10,701 nucleotides of DNA, taken from positions 1 to 10,701 of the forward strand of contig JAJAYS010000318.1 of the NCBI GenBank assembly GCA_026786065.1, given 5' to 3'. The translations under genes and the position numbers were made by a program. This document shows positions 1-7,454 of this stretch, piece by piece. Position 1 is the first letter of the stretch. Every line of letters starts with the position of its first letter. The DNA is from Polaromonas sp. (lineage in GTDB: Bacteria; Pseudomonadota; Gammaproteobacteria; Burkholderiales; Burkholderiaceae_C). The notes beneath the pieces are model-generated. The model was given only the letters and a program-made list of their open reading frames with translations. It searched no databases and had not been told where the DNA came from.

Positions 1-329
1 AAGGCCAGTGCAGCAGTCAGCGGGCGCATGGCCGTCCCGGCGTTGCCTAAAAAAAGACGGAGCGGCGCCGCCGCTGGCGGCAACCGGCCCCCAAGCCCGT
101 CAACACTGACGCCGGTGTCGGTTTGCTCGATCCGGCAGCCGATCTGCTTCAAGGCATTGAGCATGACGGCGGTATCGTCGGAAGCCAGCAACTGGTGGAT
201 TTCGGTGCGCCCTTCAGCCAGCGCAGCAAGCAGCAAGACCCGATTGGAAATGCTCTTGGAACCGGGGAGGTGGACTGTTCCGTCCGCTTTGACCAGGGGT
301 GGCAGGTCCAGAAACTCGGTATCGAACAC
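1..329 (-). CDS. aroA: 3-phosphoshikimate 1-carboxyvinyltransferase (EPSP synthase), N-terminal part, cut by window edge
   Basis: Cytoplasmic shikimate-pathway enzyme that joins phosphoenolpyruvate to shikimate-3-phosphate to give EPSP, the precursor of chorismate. Only the first 109 residues are visible. They carry the substrate-binding motif [10 protein letters not shown] (residues 21-30, with K25, S26 and R30) and GNAGTAMRP (95-103), both characteristic of the family. The intact NAGTAMRP loop is of the class I, glyphosate-sensitive type (family knowledge). The start is GTG at 329: the frame is closed by the tyrA stop TAG only two codons upstream, and no other start codon lies between. The gap to tyrA is 6 nt and no clear Shine-Dalgarno sequence is seen, so translation is probably coupled to tyrA. 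The rest of the gene lies outside the window; cmk and rpsA usually follow in related genomes. Confidence 0.93.
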   Translation of the reverse strand, partial: MFDTEFLDLPPLVKADGTVHLPGSKSISNRVLLLAALAEGRTEIHQLLASDDTAVMLNALKQIGCRIEQTDTGVSVDGLGGRLPPAAAPLRLFLGNAGTAMRPLTAALA

Positions 330-335
330 GGCGGT

Positions 336-1214
336 CTAGCGCGTTGACTTGGGCGAACCCATGCGCCACGAAGCACGCGTTTCGCTCGCCTTCTCGATAA
401 GCTCCTCAAGGGCGTCGCCATTGCCTGCCGAGATCAGCTCCTCGAACTTGCGCAACTGCAGCTGAAACAGTTGGGATTGCACCAGCAATTCTTCCCGGTT
501 GGTGATCAGGATGTCGCGCCACATGTGCGGATCGCTGGCGGCAATCCGGCTGAAGTCGCGAAAGCCCGGCCCGGCCAGCTCCAGGAATTCGGCTCCCTGC
601 TGTTGCCCTGTGATGGCGTTGATAAGGGCAAAGGCCATCAGGTGGGGCAGATGGCTGACGGCGGCAAACGCTGCATCGTGTGCTTGTGGCGACATCTTCA
701 GCACTTTGGATCCCAGCGCGGTCCAGATATCGACCGCTCGCTGCAACTGGGCGGTCTGGGTGCGCTCGATCGGCGTCAGGATGACCTGCCGCCCGGAGTA
801 GAGGTCGGCGTCGGCGTGTTCCACGCCAGCCAGTTCCTTGCCGGCGATCGGGTGGCAGGGAACAAAAACACCGACCTGTTCGCGCAGCACACGGCGCGCC
901 GCGTCCACCACGTCGCGCTTGGTGGAGCCGACATCCATGACCAGGGTTTCGGGCCTAAGCATATGGCGTATTGCCTTGAAAGTCGCCTCGGTGGCCGCAA
1001 CCGGAACTGCGAGCAGAACGATGTCTGCGCCAGACACGGCCAGCAGAGCCGAGGGGGCCTCGACATCGATTACGCCCAGTTGCCTTGCACGCTCGGTCGT
1101 TGAAGGCGATTTGCTGTATCCGACAACACGTTTGACCAAGCCCGCGCGTTTGAGTGCGAGAGCAAAAGAGCCGCCCATCAGGCCGCAGCCGATCAGTCCG
1201 AGTTGTTCAAACAT
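336..1214 (-). CDS. tyrA: Prephenate (cyclohexadienyl) dehydrogenase
   Basis: Oxidative decarboxylation of prephenate to 4-hydroxyphenylpyruvate (or arogenate to tyrosine) on the tyrosine branch. The protein has 292 residues, the usual size of a monofunctional TyrA without a fused chorismate mutase or ACT domain. The N-terminal Rossmann fold has GCGLMGGS (residues 9-16). DVGSTKR (94-100) and HPIAGKE (121-127) are typical active-site segments, and SHLPH (187-191) lies in the helical C-terminal domain. The residues after the second strand are GYSKS (32-36), without the acidic residue that commonly marks NAD preference, so NADP use is possible. ATG at 1214 sits directly before the Rossmann glycine motif, as expected. 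It lies 59 nt after pheA and 6 nt before aroA. The stop is TAG, in the same frame as aroA. Prephenate versus arogenate specificity cannot be decided from sequence. Confidence 0.93.
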   Translation of the reverse strand: MFEQLGLIGCGLMGGSFALALKRAGLVKRVVGYSKSPSTTERARQLGVIDVEAPSALLAVSGADIVLLAVPVAATEATFKAIRHMLRPETLVMDVGSTKRDVVDAARRVLREQVGVFVPCHPIAGKELAGVEHADADLYSGRQVILTPIERTQTAQLQRAVDIWTALGSKVLKMSPQAHDAAFAAVSHLPHLMAFALINAITGQQQGAEFLELAGPGFRDFSRIAASDPHMWRDILITNREELLVQSQLFQLQLRKFEELISAGNGDALEELIEKASETRASWRMGSPKSTR

Positions 1215-1273
1215 GCTGAGGTGCCTGTATTTTTTTAAGGGTCGCCAGTGTGCGCATCAGCGCGCATGCTGCT

Positions 1274-2356
1274 TCATTCACTCAAGGGATAGGTGCCCAG
1301 GACCTTGTAAAAAGCGCAAAGTTGCCGGAGCTCGCCCAAAGCGGGGGCGACGTGGGCTTCGGAAGAGTGACCCTGGAGGTCAATATAAAAATAATATTCC
1401 CACTGCCCCGAGCGGGCTGGCCGGGATTCGAAGCGGGTCATCGACACACCGTGATTTTTCAGCGGCATCAGGAGGTCATGCACTGCGCCCGGGCGATTCG
1501 GAACCGACACCACGAGACTCGTGCAGTCGCGGCCCGACGCGGCTGGCGCGGCGAGCGTCTGAGGCAGGCAGACAATCGCAAAGCGGGTGCGGTTGAAGGC
1601 GTCGTCCTGGATTGCATGGCCGGCCGTATGCAGTCCGTATTGCGCGCCCGCGCGGTCGCTGGCAATGCCGGCCCAAGCCGGGTTGGTCGAGGCCAGTCGC
1701 GCGCCCGCCGCGTTGCTTGCCGCAGCGTGCCGCTCCGCGTTGGGGAGATGGGTGTTCAACCAGCCCTGGCATTGCGCCAACGCCTGCGGATGGGCGTATA
1801 CCGCTTCAATTCCATCAAGCGAATCAGACAGGCGAAGCAGGTTGTGGCGAACCAGCAAACTGCATTCGCCGACGATATGCAGCGGCGTGTGAAGCAACAG
1901 GTCGAGCGAGCGTGAAACCACGCCCTCGGAGGAGTTTTCGACTGGCACCACCCCATAACCTGCGCTCCCGGCGGCCGCGGCGCGAAATACCTCGTCGATG
2001 CTGACGCAGGGAACTGGCTCGATGCTGGAGCCAAAATACGCAATTGCAGCCTGCTCGCTGAAGGTGCCTGCGGGGCCAAGAAAGGCCACCCGAATTGGGG
2101 ATTCGAGCGCAAGGCAGGCAGACATGATCTCGCGCCACACTGCGGCCACATGCGTGTTGCTCAAAGGCCCCGTGTTGACCTGCTGAATGCCGTCAATGAC
2201 CTGAGCTACGCGGTCGGGACGCAAAAATGGGCTGCCTTCGCGCTTTTTGACTTCGCCGACCTGCAACGCGACAGCCGCCCGACGATTTAACAAATCGAGC
2301 AGTTGGCGATCGATGGAATCGATTTGGGCGCGCAAGTCGGCTAGAGGCTGGCTCAT
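1274..2356 (-). CDS. pheA: Bifunctional chorismate mutase / prephenate dehydratase (P-protein)
   Basis: Converts chorismate to prephenate and then to phenylpyruvate, the committed steps to phenylalanine. The 360-residue protein has three parts. An AroQ-type chorismate mutase fills residues 1 to about 85 (LRAQIDSIDRQLLDLLNRR, then EVKKREG). The prephenate dehydratase domain spans about 88-270, with GPAGTFSEQAA (94-104), VENSSEG (139-145) and the catalytic TRF triplet (257-259). A C-terminal ACT domain spans about 279-358, with RPGAVHDLL and ESRP (310-313), the known phenylalanine-binding elements, so feedback inhibition by phenylalanine is expected. ATG at 2356 is chosen because it begins the mutase domain and lies 2 nt after the serC stop. 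The frame is open further upstream, but that stretch overlaps serC and adds nothing recognisable. No hisC copy lies between this gene and tyrA. Confidence 0.96.
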   Translation of the reverse strand: MSQPLADLRAQIDSIDRQLLDLLNRRAAVALQVGEVKKREGSPFLRPDRVAQVIDGIQQVNTGPLSNTHVAAVWREIMSACLALESPIRVAFLGPAGTFSEQAAIAYFGSSIEPVPCVSIDEVFRAAAAGSAGYGVVPVENSSEGVVSRSLDLLLHTPLHIVGECSLLVRHNLLRLSDSLDGIEAVYAHPQALAQCQGWLNTHLPNAERHAAASNAAGARLASTNPAWAGIASDRAGAQYGLHTAGHAIQDDAFNRTRFAIVCLPQTLAAPAASGRDCTSLVVSVPNRPGAVHDLLMPLKNHGVSMTRFESRPARSGQWEYYFYIDLQGHSSEAHVAPALGELRQLCAFYKVLGTYPLSE

Positions 2357-2358
2357 GT

Positions 2359-3465
2359 TCAGGCGTGTTCTTTCTCGAATTCTCGCATGTAGGCAATCAG
2401 CGCCTGCACCCCGGCAACCGGCATGGCGTTGTATAGGCTGGCCCGCATGCCGCCAACCGACTTGTGGCCTTTGAGTTGCAGCAGTCCGCGGGTCCTGGCA
2501 CCGTTCAGGAACGCGTCGTTGCGCAATTCGTCTCGCAGGAAAAAAGGAATATTCATCCGCGAGCGGCAAGCGGGCTCGACGCGGTTCACGTAAAACCCGG
2601 AACCGTCGATGGCGCTGTACAGCGACTGCGATTTTCCGGTGTTGCGGCGCTCCATCGCGGCCACGCCCAGGGCGTCGGCTTCACCTTGGCGCAGCAGCCA
2701 TTGGAAAACCAGGCCGGCAATGTAGATGGCGTAGGTTGGCGGGGTGTTGTACATCGAGCGGTTGTCGGCAACGACCCGGTAATCGAAGGCGCTGGGGCAG
2801 GCTTGCAAACTGTTGCCCAGCAGGTCCTCGCGGACGACGACCACCGTGAGACCGGCCGGCCCGAGGTTTTTCTGCGCGCCAGCAAAAGCCAGGCCCACCC
2901 GGGACCAGTCCACCGAGCGAGAGGCGACGTGCGATGAAAAATCGATCACCAGAGGCGCATCGCAACCCAGCGCTTTCAAGTCGGGAAGCGTAGAAAATTC
3001 GACGCCGTGAATTGTCTCGTTGCTGCAGATGTGGACGTAGCGGCTGCCCTCGCGCAACGCCCAGGTGTCTGCATTTGGAATCCGCAGGTAGCCGTCGGCT
3101 TGGCTGCTGGCCGCCGTGCGCGCGTCGCAATACTTGGCGGCCTCCTGGCGAGATTTTTGACTCCAGCTGCCAGTGACAACAAAGTCGGCCTGCTCGCCGC
3201 GCGACAAATTTAGCGGAACGATGGCGTTCTCGGCAAGGCCGCCGCCTTGCATGAACAAGATTCGAAAGGCGGGTGGAATCGCCAGCAGCAGGCGAAAGTC
3301 GGATTCGGCGCGCTCGCAGATCGACATAAACTCTTCGCCGCGGTGGCTCATCTCCATCACGCTCATGCCGCTGCCGTTCCAGTCCAGCATTTCAGCCGAC
3401 GCCTGCTGGAGTACCTCCTCGGGCAGAACGGCCGGCCCAGCCGAAAAATTGAACGGCCGGCTCAT
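2359..3465 (-). CDS. serC: Phosphoserine aminotransferase
   Basis: PLP enzyme that transaminates 3-phosphohydroxypyruvate with glutamate to O-phosphoserine (serine synthesis); it also acts in pyridoxal phosphate synthesis on the 4-phosphohydroxythreonine step. At 368 residues it has the normal length. It begins with [11 protein letters not shown] (5-15) and has the PLP-lysine segment [11 protein letters not shown] with K199. D175 in VIDFSSH is the expected partner of the cofactor ring nitrogen, and the C-terminal [16 protein letters not shown] block (332-347) is the family's phosphate/substrate-binding end. The ATG overlaps the stop of the upstream DUF2059 gene as ATGA, and the stop is 2 nt from the pheA start, indicating co-transcription and translational coupling. 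Placement between gyrA and pheA is an old conserved arrangement in beta- and gammaproteobacteria. Confidence 0.97.
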   Translation of the reverse strand: MSRPFNFSAGPAVLPEEVLQQASAEMLDWNGSGMSVMEMSHRGEEFMSICERAESDFRLLLAIPPAFRILFMQGGGLAENAIVPLNLSRGEQADFVVTGSWSQKSRQEAAKYCDARTAASSQADGYLRIPNADTWALREGSRYVHICSNETIHGVEFSTLPDLKALGCDAPLVIDFSSHVASRSVDWSRVGLAFAGAQKNLGPAGLTVVVVREDLLGNSLQACPSAFDYRVVADNRSMYNTPPTYAIYIAGLVFQWLLRQGEADALGVAAMERRNTGKSQSLYSAIDGSGFYVNRVEPACRSRMNIPFFLRDELRNDAFLNGARTRGLLQLKGHKSVGGMRASLYNAMPVAGVQALIAYMREFEKEHA

Positions 3466-4052
3466 TTCCTGGCGGGTGCCTTGCCTGGGGCGCTGCCCGC
3501 ACCCGCTGGCGCGGGGGTCCCGACTATTTTGGTGGCCACTTCGTTGAACTGACCCGCGCGCGCGACCACTTCCGGTCGGGCTGCCTCAAGCAGCTTTTGC
3601 ACGAAAAGGTTGCCCAATTCAGGCGCCTGCGCCTGATATTTCTTGATGGCTGGGGCTTCAAAAAAGCCGGCGATCTGCTTGAGTTCATCGAGCGTGAAAC
3701 GCTCAACATAGGCTGCAACCATCGCGCTGCTGCTGACGCCTCCCACCTTCGCGGCGATAACTTTTTGGGTGTCTTCGGCGTACTTTTTGAGTTCGAGGTT
3801 CATTTCTTCGGTGGCTTTGGCCAAACGCGCCTTGGGCACCCCTGCGTCGAGCTTGGGGCCCCAGTTGTTCACCAGGTCCTGTACCGCACTTTCGGTCAAC
3901 TGGGCAACCAGCCGATCCAGCTCGGGCCCCTGCTGCAACGCAACCACCTTGGTCGCCCACTCTATTTTGGGGTCAGGGGTTTGCGCAAAGCTGCTGGACG
4001 TTGTAAGTGCCCCCAGTGTGGAAAAGAGCAGGGCGATGAAAAATTTCGACAT
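3462..4052 (-). CDS. Exported DUF2059 domain protein of unknown function
   Basis: 196-residue protein with a likely Sec signal peptide (MSKFF, hydrophobic core to about residue 20, probable cleavage after SFA at 23), so a periplasmic location is predicted. The mature part is helical and charged. The segment around [20 protein letters not shown] (residues 111-130) followed by FEAPAIKKY resembles the DUF2059 domain as I know it. The tail from about 169 is rich in Ala, Pro and Gly. No catalytic motif is seen and the biochemical role is unknown. I chose ATG 4052 because it yields the signal peptide; the frame is open for 48 more codons upstream (to 4196), but that extension would bury the signal peptide. 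The gene overlaps serC by 4 nt (ATGA), so it leads the serC-pheA-tyrA-aroA cluster although its product works outside the cytoplasm. Confidence 0.8.
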   Translation of the reverse strand: MSKFFIALLFSTLGALTTSSSFAQTPDPKIEWATKVVALQQGPELDRLVAQLTESAVQDLVNNWGPKLDAGVPKARLAKATEEMNLELKKYAEDTQKVIAAKVGGVSSSAMVAAYVERFTLDELKQIAGFFEAPAIKKYQAQAPELGNLFVQKLLEAARPEVVARAGQFNEVATKIVGTPAPAGAGSAPGKAPARK

Positions 4053-4089
4053 TTGCGGTCCGTTTGGGTGGAGGAAAAACATCAGGCCG

Positions 4090-4105
4090 GCCCGGCGTGC
4101 CGGGC
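4090..4105. repeat. GC-rich perfect inverted repeat in the DUF2059 leader
   Basis: GCCCGGC-GT-GCCGGGC, a 7-bp perfect stem. On the minus strand the T-run lies before it rather than after, so it is not an intrinsic terminator for that direction. It would form a stable hairpin in the leader of the DUF2059 mRNA. Role unknown. Confidence 0.6.
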
Positions 4106-4150
4106 GCAGCAAAAAAATGACGAGTTTTGGACTCGGGAGAAAGTGGCAGT

Positions 4151-4204
4151 CTCTATAAAAAAAATAGCTGATTACGCCATTTTTAATGGGCTTCAAGGCT
4201 TTTC
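4151..4204. repeat. Possible degenerate copy of a dispersed intergenic repeat (AATAGCTG type)
   Basis: On the plus strand an A8 run is followed by ATAGCTG, a CGC, a short inverted repeat CCAT-TTTTA-ATGG (4177-4189), then GCTTCAAGGC and a T-run. This resembles, from memory, a dispersed intergenic element common in Comamonadaceae genomes (ATAGCTG, hairpin, then GCTAnAGGC and T-rich). Only one copy is in the window, so the assignment is inference. Confidence 0.3.
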
Positions 4205-4209
4205 TTCTT

Positions 4210-4233
4210 AAGAAAATGCGCAGCGTAGGCGCA
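4210..4233 (-). terminator. Weak candidate terminator of gyrA
   Basis: Three nt after the gyrA stop, the minus strand reads TGCGC-7 nt-GCGCA followed by TTTTCTT. A 5-bp stem with a short interrupted T-tract is weak. A second stem with T7 (4111-4135, minus strand) could act as backup. Confidence 0.4.
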
Positions 4234-4236
4234 ACA

Positions 4237-6879
4237 TCAGGTCGGCCCTTGCGCCTCGTCGGTCTCGTCGGACTTTGGCTCCGCGTCGTCTAGCGTGGCG
4301 TCGTTCTCAACGATGCGCTGAAGCCCGCTCAATTGTGAGCCGGCGTCCAGGCCGATCAGCGTCACCCCCTGGGTGGCCCTTCCGAGCTCGCGGATTTCGC
4401 TGACGCGGGTGCGGACCAGCACGCCTTTGTCGGTGATGAGCATGATTTCGTCGTCGGCGTGAACCAGCGTCGCTGCCACCACCTTGCCATTTCGCTCGCT
4501 TTGCTGAATGGCGATCATTCCTTTGGTGCCACGTCCGTGCCGGGTGTATTCGGTGATGGAAGTGCGTTTGCCGAAACCGTTTTGTGTTGCGGTCAGTACG
4601 CTCTGGTGCTCGTCTTCTGCGACCAGCATGGCGATGACGCCCTGACCTTCGTCGAGGGTCATGCCGCGCACGCCGCGCGCGTTGCGGCCCATAGGGCGAA
4701 CGTCGTTTTCGTCGAAACGCACGGCTTTCCCCCCGTCGCTGAACAGCATTACATCGTGCTTGCCATCCGTCAGCGAGGCGCCAATCAAGTAGTCGCCCGG
4801 GTCGAGATCCACTGCAATGATGCCGGCCTTGCGCGGGTTGCTGAATTCGTTGAGGGCGGTTTTCTTCACCGTGCCCATCGACGTGGCCATGAACACGTAT
4901 TGGTCAGCCGGGAAGCTGCGCTTCTCGCCAGTCAGCGGCAAGACCACGGTAATTTTTTCGCCCTCTTGAAGCGGGAACATGTTGACGATGGGCCGACCGC
5001 GCGAACCGCGGGAGCCCGCAGGTACTTCCCAAACCTTGAGCCAATAGAGTCGGCCGCGATTGGAAAAGCACAGGATGTAGTCGTGCGTGTTGCCTATGAA
5101 AAGCTGGTCCACCCAGTCGTCTTCTTTGGTTGCCGTTGCCTGTTTGCCGCGCCCGCCGCGCTTTTGCGACCGGTACTCGGACAAGGGCTGGCTTTTGATA
5201 TACCCGGTATGTGAGAGCGTCACCACCATATCGGTCGGCGTGATCAGGTCTTCGGTACTCAAATCAAAGGAGCTGTGCTCGATCTGGCTGCGTCGCGCGC
5301 CGATTTTGGTCTGGCCGAACTCCAAGCGGATGGCGGTAAGCTCCTCGCCGATGATGATGGCCACGCGCTCGGGTTTCGACAGAACGTCCAGCAGGTCGTC
5401 GATCTCAGACATCACTTCTTTGTACTCGGCGACGATTTTGTCCTGCTCCAGACCAGTCAGGCGCTGCAGGCGCATTTGAAGAATTTCCTGGGCTTGCGTT
5501 TCGGACAACCGGTAAAGGCCGTCACTGCCCATACCGTAGGCCTTCTCAAGCCCGTCAGGGCGGTAGTCGTCGGCATTGACGAGGCCGCCGTCGGCTCGGG
5601 TGCGGGTCAGCATCTCGCGCACCAAGGTGCTGTCCCAAGGGCGCAGCATCAGTTCCGCTTTGGCTACTGGTGGGGTTGGCGCGTTGCGGATGATGGCGAT
5701 GAAATTGTCAATGTTGGCCAGCGCCACGGCCAGACCTTCAAGCACGTGGCCCCGTTCGCGTGCCTTGCGCAGATTGAAAACCGTGCGCCGCGTCACGACC
5801 TCACGGCGGTGCGATAAAAAGACCTGAATCAAGTCCTTCAGATTGCAGAGCTTAGGTTGACCGTTAATCAGAGCCACCATGTTGACGCCGAACGTGTCCT
5901 GCAGTTGGGTCTGCTTGTAAAGGTTGTTCAGCACGACCTCGGGCACCTCGCCGCGTTTGAGCTCGATCACCAGGCGCATGCCAGACTTGTCGCTTTCGTC
6001 CTGGATGTGGCTGATGCCTTCAATCTTTTTTTCGTGAACCAGCTCGGCCATGCGCTCCTGCAAGGTCTTTTTATTAACCTGGTACGGCAGCTCGTCAACG
6101 ATGATCGATTGCCGCTGGCCCTTGTCGATGTCTTCGAAATGGCACTTGGCGCGCATTACCACTTTGCCGCGGCCGGTCCTGTAGCCGTCCTTCACACCGT
6201 TGATGCCGTAGATGATGGCGCCCGTCGGGAAATCCGGGGCTGGCACGATTTCCATGAGTTCGTCGATCGACGCCTGTGGGTTTCTGAGCAGGTGCAGGCA
6301 GGCATCTACCACCTCGTTCAGGTTGTGCGGAGGAATGTTGGTAGCCATGCCGACCGCGATGCCACCCGACCCATTGATCAACAAATTCGGAAGCCGGGCA
6401 GGGAGCACCAGTGGCTCCTGCTCGCTGCCGTCGTAGTTTGGGCCGAAATCGACGGTTTCCTTGTCAAGATCGGCCAATAGCTCATGTGCAATTTTTGAAA
6501 GACGGATTTCGGTGTAACGCATCGCGGCGGCGTTGTCGCCATCGACGGAGCCGAAATTGCCTTGACCGTCAACCAGCAGATGCCGGAGAGAGAAGTCCTG
6601 TGCCATCCGGACGATGGTGTCGTAAACCGACTGGTCGCCATGCGGGTGGTATTTGCCGATGACATCCCCGACGATACGGGCCGACTTTTTGTAGGGTCGG
6701 TTCCAGTCGTTGTTTAGCTCGTGCATTGCAAACATGACGCGCCGATGCACGGGTTTGAGCCCGTCTCTCGCATCCGGCAGAGCCCTTCCGACAATGACGC
6801 TCATCGCGTAATCCAGATAGCTCCTGCGCATCTCCTCTTCCAGGCTGATCGGGAGGGTTTCTTTTGCAAACTGGGTCAT
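4237..6879 (-). CDS. gyrA: DNA gyrase subunit A
   Basis: Catalytic breakage-reunion subunit of gyrase (A2B2 with GyrB), introducing negative supercoils. The 880-residue protein has the normal length. The N-terminal winged-helix/tower part includes [16 protein letters not shown] (32-47) and the catalytic Y122 in [10 protein letters not shown]. The C-terminal beta-pinwheel contains the GyrA box as QKRGGRG (572-578), which separates it from ParC. The end (about 859-880) is an acidic tail, as in many gyrases. Numbering matches E. coli through the quinolone-resistance region, where position 83 is Gln and 84 Ser (HGDQSVYD) while D87 is kept. The ATG is at 6879 and no strong Shine-Dalgarno sequence precedes it. 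It is transcribed away from ompA across a 575-bp control region and toward the serC cluster. Confidence 0.98.
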   Translation of the reverse strand: MTQFAKETLPISLEEEMRRSYLDYAMSVIVGRALPDARDGLKPVHRRVMFAMHELNNDWNRPYKKSARIVGDVIGKYHPHGDQSVYDTIVRMAQDFSLRHLLVDGQGNFGSVDGDNAAAMRYTEIRLSKIAHELLADLDKETVDFGPNYDGSEQEPLVLPARLPNLLINGSGGIAVGMATNIPPHNLNEVVDACLHLLRNPQASIDELMEIVPAPDFPTGAIIYGINGVKDGYRTGRGKVVMRAKCHFEDIDKGQRQSIIVDELPYQVNKKTLQERMAELVHEKKIEGISHIQDESDKSGMRLVIELKRGEVPEVVLNNLYKQTQLQDTFGVNMVALINGQPKLCNLKDLIQVFLSHRREVVTRRTVFNLRKARERGHVLEGLAVALANIDNFIAIIRNAPTPPVAKAELMLRPWDSTLVREMLTRTRADGGLVNADDYRPDGLEKAYGMGSDGLYRLSETQAQEILQMRLQRLTGLEQDKIVAEYKEVMSEIDDLLDVLSKPERVAIIIGEELTAIRLEFGQTKIGARRSQIEHSSFDLSTEDLITPTDMVVTLSHTGYIKSQPLSEYRSQKRGGRGKQATATKEDDWVDQLFIGNTHDYILCFSNRGRLYWLKVWEVPAGSRGSRGRPIVNMFPLQEGEKITVVLPLTGEKRSFPADQYVFMATSMGTVKKTALNEFSNPRKAGIIAVDLDPGDYLIGASLTDGKHDVMLFSDGGKAVRFDENDVRPMGRNARGVRGMTLDEGQGVIAMLVAEDEHQSVLTATQNGFGKRTSITEYTRHGRGTKGMIAIQQSERNGKVVAATLVHADDEIMLITDKGVLVRTRVSEIRELGRATQGVTLIGLDAGSQLSGLQRIVENDATLDDAEPKSDETDEAQGPT

Positions 6880-6921
6880 GGCGGGCCTGGTGGGTAGGGA
6901 GAAATGTCAACAAAGCGCACT

Positions 6922-6950
6922 ATTTTATGGTGAGGGCCTCCCTGCATAAC
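6922..6950 (-). promoter_or_regulatory. Candidate sigma-70 promoter of gyrA (-10 only convincing)
   Basis: Minus-strand TAAAAT (6927-6922) matches the -10 consensus at 5 of 6 positions and lies about 42 nt upstream of the gyrA ATG. No good -35 is found at 16-18 nt; GTTATG at 17 nt is poor. Inference only. Confidence 0.35.
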
Positions 6951-7360
6951 TCTGGCGAGACGGCGACGGCCGGACCGGATATCGGCTGAAGGCGCTTTGC
7001 TGCAGCCAATGTGCCCGGTATTGGCAAGAAAACAGCCCAGAAGGCCGCCCGAGCCCTGCGATCAACGGCTGCAGGACCTTATGCAGATAGTTGGTCCTTG
7101 AGAGCCCCTCTGGCAATTCGTGTGGCCGGGAACCACGCCAGCTCGAGCGCTCCGCTGCGGGTTTTACGTTGCTAGCAAAAAGCCAATTGCCAACATAAAG
7201 TGCATTCTGCTCAGCGCAATGCGCATGCCGCGACGCCTTTCAGGCGTTGCGCAGGCTACCCGCACTTCGTTAATCTTTCTATTTGTCGCCTGCAAACAAC
7301 GACCAAACTGCTGTATGTGTCAGACGAAGCCGCATGCGTGAATCTCCATAGAAATACGTA

Positions 7361-7375
7361 TGGCACAATACTTGT
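7361..7375 (+). promoter_or_regulatory. Sigma-54-like -24/-12 element upstream of ompA
   Basis: TGGCAC-N5-TTGTA has the spacing of the sigma-54 consensus (TGGCAC-N5-TTGCW) with one deviation, GT for the highly conserved GC at -12. Expected initiation would fall near 7384-7388, within the adjacent palindrome. A sigma-70 alternative is TGGTCA (7390-7395)-16 nt-TATTAA (7412-7417). I cannot tell which is used. Confidence 0.3.
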
Positions 7376-7381
7376 AACGGA

Positions 7382-7400
7382 TTAGGTGATGGTCACCTAA
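7382..7400. promoter_or_regulatory. Perfect 19-bp palindrome, operator-like or 5' leader hairpin of ompA
   Basis: TTAGGTGA-TGG-TCACCTAA: 8-bp perfect arms around 3 nt, 55 nt before the ompA start. The symmetry suits a dimeric regulator. If transcription starts at its left edge it would instead be a stem-loop at the 5' end of the mRNA. Confidence 0.55.
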
Positions 7401-7419
7401 AGCGTGTAAATTATTAATC

Positions 7420-7442
7420 GCCGCGAGTCTGCGGCTTTTCTC
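7420..7442 (+). promoter_or_regulatory. Terminator-like hairpin in the ompA leader
   Basis: GCCGC-GAGTCT-GCGGC followed by TTTTCTC, immediately upstream of the ribosome binding site. It could act as an attenuator or as an mRNA-stabilising stem. The 5-bp stem is modest, so constitutive termination is unlikely. Confidence 0.5.
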
Positions 7443-7445
7443 TAG

Positions 7446-7450
7446 AGGAG
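7446..7450 (+). promoter_or_regulatory. Strong ribosome binding site of ompA
   Basis: AGGAG lies 4 nt before ATG 7455, the strongest such site on the plus strand here and in keeping with high expression. Part of it can pair with the preceding pyrimidine run: TTCTC (7438-7442) with GAGAA (7448-7452). Confidence 0.7.
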
Positions 7451-7454
7451 AATC

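Larger units (their letters stand above)
4053..4236 (-). other. gyrA to DUF2059 spacer with several small hairpins
   Basis: 184-bp spacer with no gene. Read on the minus strand it holds, in order: a hairpin just after the gyrA stop; a palindrome TTCTTAAGAA (4205-4214); a repeat-like AT-rich block (4151-4204); a hairpin CGAGT-5 nt-ACTCG (4121-4135) followed by T7; and a GC-rich hairpin (4090-4105) about 40 nt upstream of the DUF2059 start. A promoter for the downstream operon is likely here or in gyrA, but I find no convincing -35/-10 pair. Confidence 0.5.
6880..7454. other. 575-bp divergent intergenic region between gyrA and ompA
   Basis: I see no convincing protein gene here. The left end holds a candidate gyrA promoter and the right end the ompA control elements. 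In between are short inverted repeats: GCCAAT-9 nt-ATTGGC (7005-7025), AGGACC-14 nt-GGTCCT (7073-7098), the palindrome ATGCGCAT (7219-7226) and GCGACGCC-TTTCA-GGCGTTGC (7230-7250, one G-U pair). None is followed by a T-run on either strand. A small RNA is possible but nothing identifies one. The short open frames here lack ribosome binding sites and recognisable products. Confidence 0.6.

Noticed and set aside
471..1103. Long plus-strand open frame opposite tyrA
   Set aside because: Antisense shadow of a well-conserved gene, with no domain and no ribosome binding site.
2357..2569. Longer PheA starting inside serC
   Set aside because: The extra 71 residues overlap serC and match nothing; the chorismate mutase domain begins at the ATG 2 nt after the serC stop.
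4053..4196. Longer DUF2059 protein starting at ATG 4196
   Set aside because: It would add 48 residues in front of a clear signal peptide and run across the hairpin-rich spacer.
4459..6480. Several long plus-strand open frames opposite gyrA
   Set aside because: Antisense shadows caused by GC-rich codon use in gyrA; no family resemblance.
6925..7385. Short open frames on both strands between gyrA and ompA (60-73 codons)
   Set aside because: No Shine-Dalgarno sequence, no recognisable domain, odd composition, and length expected by chance in GC-rich DNA.
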